Below, in pieces: positions 14,101-15,432 of a DNA stretch of 15,432 bases. Every line of letters starts with the position of its first letter. Position 1 is the stretch's first letter. The stretch spans positions 1 through 15,432 of the forward strand of contig JAKATE010000035.1 in assembly GCA_021828085.1 (NCBI GenBank). Reading direction: 5' to 3'. This DNA comes from Thermoplasmata archaeon (GTDB lineage: Archaea > Thermoplasmatota > Thermoplasmata > Lutacidiplasmatales > UBA184). The translations under genes were made by a program, and so were the position numbers. A model generated the notes under the pieces. It was not told the DNA's origin. It made no database searches and saw nothing but the letters and a program-made list of their open reading frames with translations.

Positions 14101-14956
14101 AGAAGGTCTGGAGGTCGTAGAGGAGCGCCGGCTGCTGTTCCCCGGGGTCGTAGGTGTCGACGATCCCGATGGTGACCCCCTGGCCCCGGTTCCCTGCGTT
14201 GATCTCCGGGGTGACCGAATAGGCACCTTGCACCACGCTCGGGGTGAGCCCGGCCGTGGGACAGGTCTGTCCGGGGCCTGCGGAGGAGGAGGTCGACGGA
14301 GAGGCCACCTGCACCAGCGCGTTCTGGAAGAGCGGGACGGGCGAGGGAGAGGCGATGGCGCTGAGAGGGAGGCCGACGGGGACCGAGGGGGCCCGGGTGA
14401 AGACCGCCACCGGCGAACCTCCGCCGGCGGGCCGGTAGTACGCCAGGGAGGTGGAGAAGGCCTGCTGGAACGAGCCGGCCGGTCCGGTGACGAGCCAGTC
14501 CCAGCCGTTCGAGGGGGCGCGCACCGAGAGGCCCGCGCTCTCGAGATAGGTCCGCAGCGCGCTCAGGGAAGCCGGGGACGGACCGAACCGGGCAAAGACC
14601 TGGGCGGAGGTGAGCGGGGGCACCGAAGGCATCCGGTCGGCGTACGCCGTGAGCCCGGCTGAGTCCGAGGAGGCGATGCCCACCACGGTGGTGAGCTCGG
14701 TTCCCGCGGGTACGGGGCCGACACGGGCGTAGCCCTGGGCGGAGGAGGGGGCGCCGGAGAGGACGGGGGCCTCGAGCCCCCCGGCGGAAAGGGAGGAGAA
14801 GGCCGAGGAGGGAGCTACGGGAGCGGTCCTGGGGCTGGGGGCGCTCGCGAGCCCGGTGGGGACGAGCAGGAAGAGGGCCACCAGCAGTATTCCGACGCGT
14901 CCCGCGGGGGCACGGGAGAGTGGCGGAAGATCCTCCGAACCCGGGCCCCGCGGCAC
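11108..14956 (-). CDS. Membrane-anchored sedolisin (S53) serine-carboxyl protease with PKD/Ig-like domains
   Basis: This is a secreted 1282-residue protease. A signal segment lies at 20-38 (VGILLVALFLLVPTGLASA), then a pro-domain (about 60-215) of pro-kumamolisin type. The catalytic domain (about 230-605) has Glu319 and Asp323 in GLETALDTQWAH, oxyanion Asp416 in SGDCGA and nucleophile Ser526 in GTSDAAPQ, the complete sedolisin set. GWNPVTGIGTPDF (583-595) is the calcium site. Two PKD-like domains follow (about 618-702 and 706-793, YYFGDGT), an Ig-like domain (806-902) and further beta-rich repeats to about 1210. One helix (1222-1241) and a 41-residue basic, proline-rich cytoplasmic tail end it. 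Many NxS/T sequons suggest N-glycosylation. GGAGGAGG eight bases before the GTG at 14956 fixes the start. Sedolisins work at acid pH. Confidence 0.93.
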   Translation of the reverse strand: MPRGPGSEDLPPLSRAPAGRVGILLVALFLLVPTGLASAPSPRTAPVAPSSAFSSLSAGGLEAPVLSGAPSSAQGYARVGPVPAGTELTTVVGIASSDSAGLTAYADRMPSVPPLTSAQVFARFGPSPASLSALRTYLESAGLSVRAPSNGWDWLVTGPAGSFQQAFSTSLAYYRPAGGGSPVAVFTRAPSVPVGLPLSAIASPSPVPLFQNALVQVASPSTSSSAGPGQTCPTAGLTPSVVQGAYSVTPEINAGNRGQGVTIGIVDTYDPGEQQPALLYDLQTFSQCFGLPSPSINFAYPVPGGDMNLTTSSNGWGLETALDTQWAHASAPDASLELVLSPNSGYGLYYGLDYLVSQDQVGVISLSWGESEQGIYNGGPCSFQCNASTDGSFALLGPAIAAAAAEGIDVFAASGDCGANGGTSQFSPWYPASDPFAIGVGGTQLNVSGTSYLSETAWSGTQTSCQNQGGSGGGFSLLSRPSWQVGPGFSRFPSQLTRGVPDVALVAGTALGIVYQGASTYVEGTSDAAPQWAGYAALFSSAEGASHPGFLAPRLYAVLNSSQYASAFHPITTGWNGYTAAYGWNPVTGIGTPDFSNLVSDLLAQPLFPSVPSPSSIALRASPQAGVAPLAVSFSASPSNYSTYQFAFGDVGPPYGEFNASTTSQSSTVHLYSSPGAFVAFSAGFGPKNASGISNAVVINVGNAGPLTVSVSATPSGAPAGSPVTITASASGGTAPYAFSYYFGDGTSQSGWGSSGPSTTHTYARNGSYLLTVVANDSSSPQRGGQATACVVVGGGAPTCPSLLPPLVVAVRPQQTVLTAGSTTPVAVQVTENGIPVVATLSLSVTQGTLSSPGGQTNASGELTVDYTAPYLHVSSLVDLYANATNASFSPGSGQATLTVNPLTGPSLSGSLSLASTSFLSGSTQAVLGGEDVLLTGQPAPGVVGWLNTSLGTTSAPTLLFPLTAPSLAAATLYVDPVAAPSVGTLTLQLRAPGYSGSNLSLVFTAQPLPAGTSPLSANVSATDPVASLAPLALRVNLTSGSPVSPPQTTFSLDLDGHPIVADFSPAGTGSWRGLTTAPATNVDTMAALLVNASAPGYAPASAYAITRVEAGGGPLALAVSPMGSWTTSQSLTLSFAVTSARFPGTAVGGAALVISLSSGTPTTATLVSDANGSAELSVQAPGIPGTVTVEVVATVAPYSESSFNFSFAVHTPSFSSLLEDVLLFVVLPVGLILGIVVVVLRRRPPRRLVQPQWVGPWQPPPSSYPPPPGSPPAPPPPTGRI

Positions 14957-14964
14957 GCTTGGAT

Positions 14965-14972
14965 CCTCCTCC
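14965..14972 (-). promoter_or_regulatory. Ribosome binding site of the protease gene
   Basis: On the minus strand GGAGGAGG lies eight bases upstream of the GTG at 14956, and no ATG is in a comparable position. It shows that this gene is read from a leadered mRNA, unlike the leaderless genes elsewhere in the window. Confidence 0.7.
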
Positions 14973-15026
14973 GGAACGAAGCCCAGGGGCCTCTCGCCCC
15001 CCGATAGTAACCGAGACGGCCGACCC

Positions 15027-15036
15027 CTTATATAGG
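15027..15036. promoter_or_regulatory. Divergent, near-palindromic TATA element between protease and EF-1A genes
   Basis: The plus strand reads CTTATATAGG and the minus strand CCTATATAAG, inside a near-symmetric CCCC...GGGG frame. On the plus strand it would start transcripts near 15057, leaving about 16 nt (with a purine-rich GGAAGGT) before the EF-1A ATG. On the minus strand transcripts would start near 15005, leaving about 50 nt with the GGAGGAGG site before the protease GTG. No other TATA-like sequence lies between the two genes. Confidence 0.65.
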
Positions 15037-15072
15037 GGGACCCCTTCGGCCGCGCGGAAGGTCAAGCAATCC

Positions 15073-15432
15073 ATGGCGCAGAAGCCCCACATGAACCTCG
15101 TCTTCATCGGCCATGTGGACCACGGGAAGTCCACCACGGTCGGCCGCATCCTGCTCGACGCCGGCGTGATCCGCCAGGAGGAGATCGAGAAGTTCCGCGC
15201 TGAGGCCGAGGCGAAGGGAAAGGCCACCTTCGAGTTCGCCTGGGTGATGGACGAGCTCAAGGAGGAGCGCGAGCGCGGCGTCACCATCGACATCGCGCAC
15301 CGGCGGTTTGACACGGACAAGTACTACTTCACCATCATCGATGCCCCCGGCCACCGCGACTTCGTCAAGAACATGATCACCGGGACCAGCCAGGCCGACG
15401 CGGCCGTGCTGGTCTGCTCGGCGGCGGAGGGG
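15073..15432 (+). CDS. tuf: Translation elongation factor 1A (EF-1 alpha), N-terminal part, cut by window edge
   Basis: This GTPase brings aminoacyl-tRNA to the ribosome. The first 120 codons are present and open to the end of the window. They show G1 GHVDHGKS (13-20), the switch region ERERGVTIDIAH (65-76) with Thr71, and G3 DAPGHRDF (90-97), followed by VKNMITGTSQADAAVLV (98-114). These are the archaeal/eukaryotic EF-1A form, not bacterial EF-Tu. The ATG at 15073 begins the family's usual MAQKPHMNL start, with AAGGT about ten bases upstream. The NKxD motif and domains 2 and 3 lie beyond the edge. The gene is divergent from the protease gene and shares its TATA region. Confidence 0.96.
   Translation, partial: MAQKPHMNLVFIGHVDHGKSTTVGRILLDAGVIRQEEIEKFRAEAEAKGKATFEFAWVMDELKEERERGVTIDIAHRRFDTDKYYFTIIDAPGHRDFVKNMITGTSQADAAVLVCSAAEG

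Noticed and set aside
12338..14101. Long plus-strand open reading frame of 587 codons
   Set aside because: It lies wholly antisense to the protease gene, whose domains and catalytic motifs are complete. Its translation is Gly/Arg/Glu-rich with no recognisable domain, as expected from GC-rich antisense frames.
13176..15320. Long minus-strand open frame of 714 codons across the protease start and EF-1A
   Set aside because: It is a shifted frame of the protease gene that also runs antisense through EF-1A. Its product is Arg/Pro-rich and lacks any motif.
1..15432. Mobile elements, CRISPR arrays, phage or toxin-antitoxin genes
   Set aside because: No transposase or integrase motifs, no terminal repeats with target duplications and no regularly spaced repeats were found; the repeats seen are short local dyads and the internal domains of the protease.

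Overview
The window is a GC-rich piece of an archaeal chromosome, probably from a Thermoplasmata-like euryarchaeon. Four things support an archaeon. The right edge carries the N-terminal part of an archaeal elongation factor 1A. There is an archaeal-type multiprotein bridging factor (zinc ribbon plus Cro/C1 HTH). A tRNA-Trp(CCA) gene carries an intron with a bulge-helix-bulge splice site. Several genes have TATA-like boxes 24-31 nt before the start codon, as expected for leaderless archaeal transcripts. The class assignment rests only on the GVTIDIAH switch region of EF-1A and on the large S53-type surface protease; both are inference, not proof.

Layout. (1) Bases 1-1400, minus strand: an arsenic-resistance operon arsR-arsM-arsC, with arsC cut by the left edge. 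Its promoter carries two 18-bp dyads. (2) Bases 1478-2076: a small DUF167 protein (minus) back to back with the intron-containing tRNA-Trp (plus), with one TATA element between them that reads both ways. (3) Bases 2330-4147, plus strand: a two-gene ABC exporter (ATPase, six-helix permease). The 253 bases before it (2077-2329) hold no gene or clear promoter that I can see. (4) Bases 4144-5671, minus strand: a possible SRPBCC-fold protein and, upstream of it, a branched-chain aminotransferase, each with its own TATA-like box. (5) Bases 5779-8870, minus strand: an M20 metallopeptidase, a thiolase-fold enzyme and its DUF35 zinc-ribbon/OB partner, tightly packed. (6) Bases 9005-9973, plus strand: ornithine carbamoyltransferase, divergent from the M20 gene. 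(7) Bases 9995-11033, minus strand: an HAD hydrolase overlapping the bridging-factor gene. (8) Bases 11108-14956, minus strand: a 1282-residue sedolisin protease with PKD/Ig-like domains, a C-terminal membrane anchor and a proline-rich tail. (9) Bases 15073-15432: the start of the EF-1A gene, divergent from the protease with a near-palindromic TATA element between them.

How the genes work together. The ars genes form a unit: sensing of As(III) by ArsR, methylation by ArsM, and probable arsenate reduction by ArsC. The thiolase and DUF35 genes overlap by ATGA and should make one complex, but the thiolase lacks the usual nucleophilic cysteine, so its reaction may not be acetoacetyl-CoA synthesis. 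The aminotransferase, the carbamoyltransferase and possibly the M20 enzyme belong to amino-acid metabolism. No mobile element, CRISPR array or phage gene was seen. The least ordinary signals are the altered active sites of the thiolase and the carbamoyltransferase, the tRNA-Trp intron with an element antisense to its own anticodon loop, and the tandem dyads of the ars promoter.
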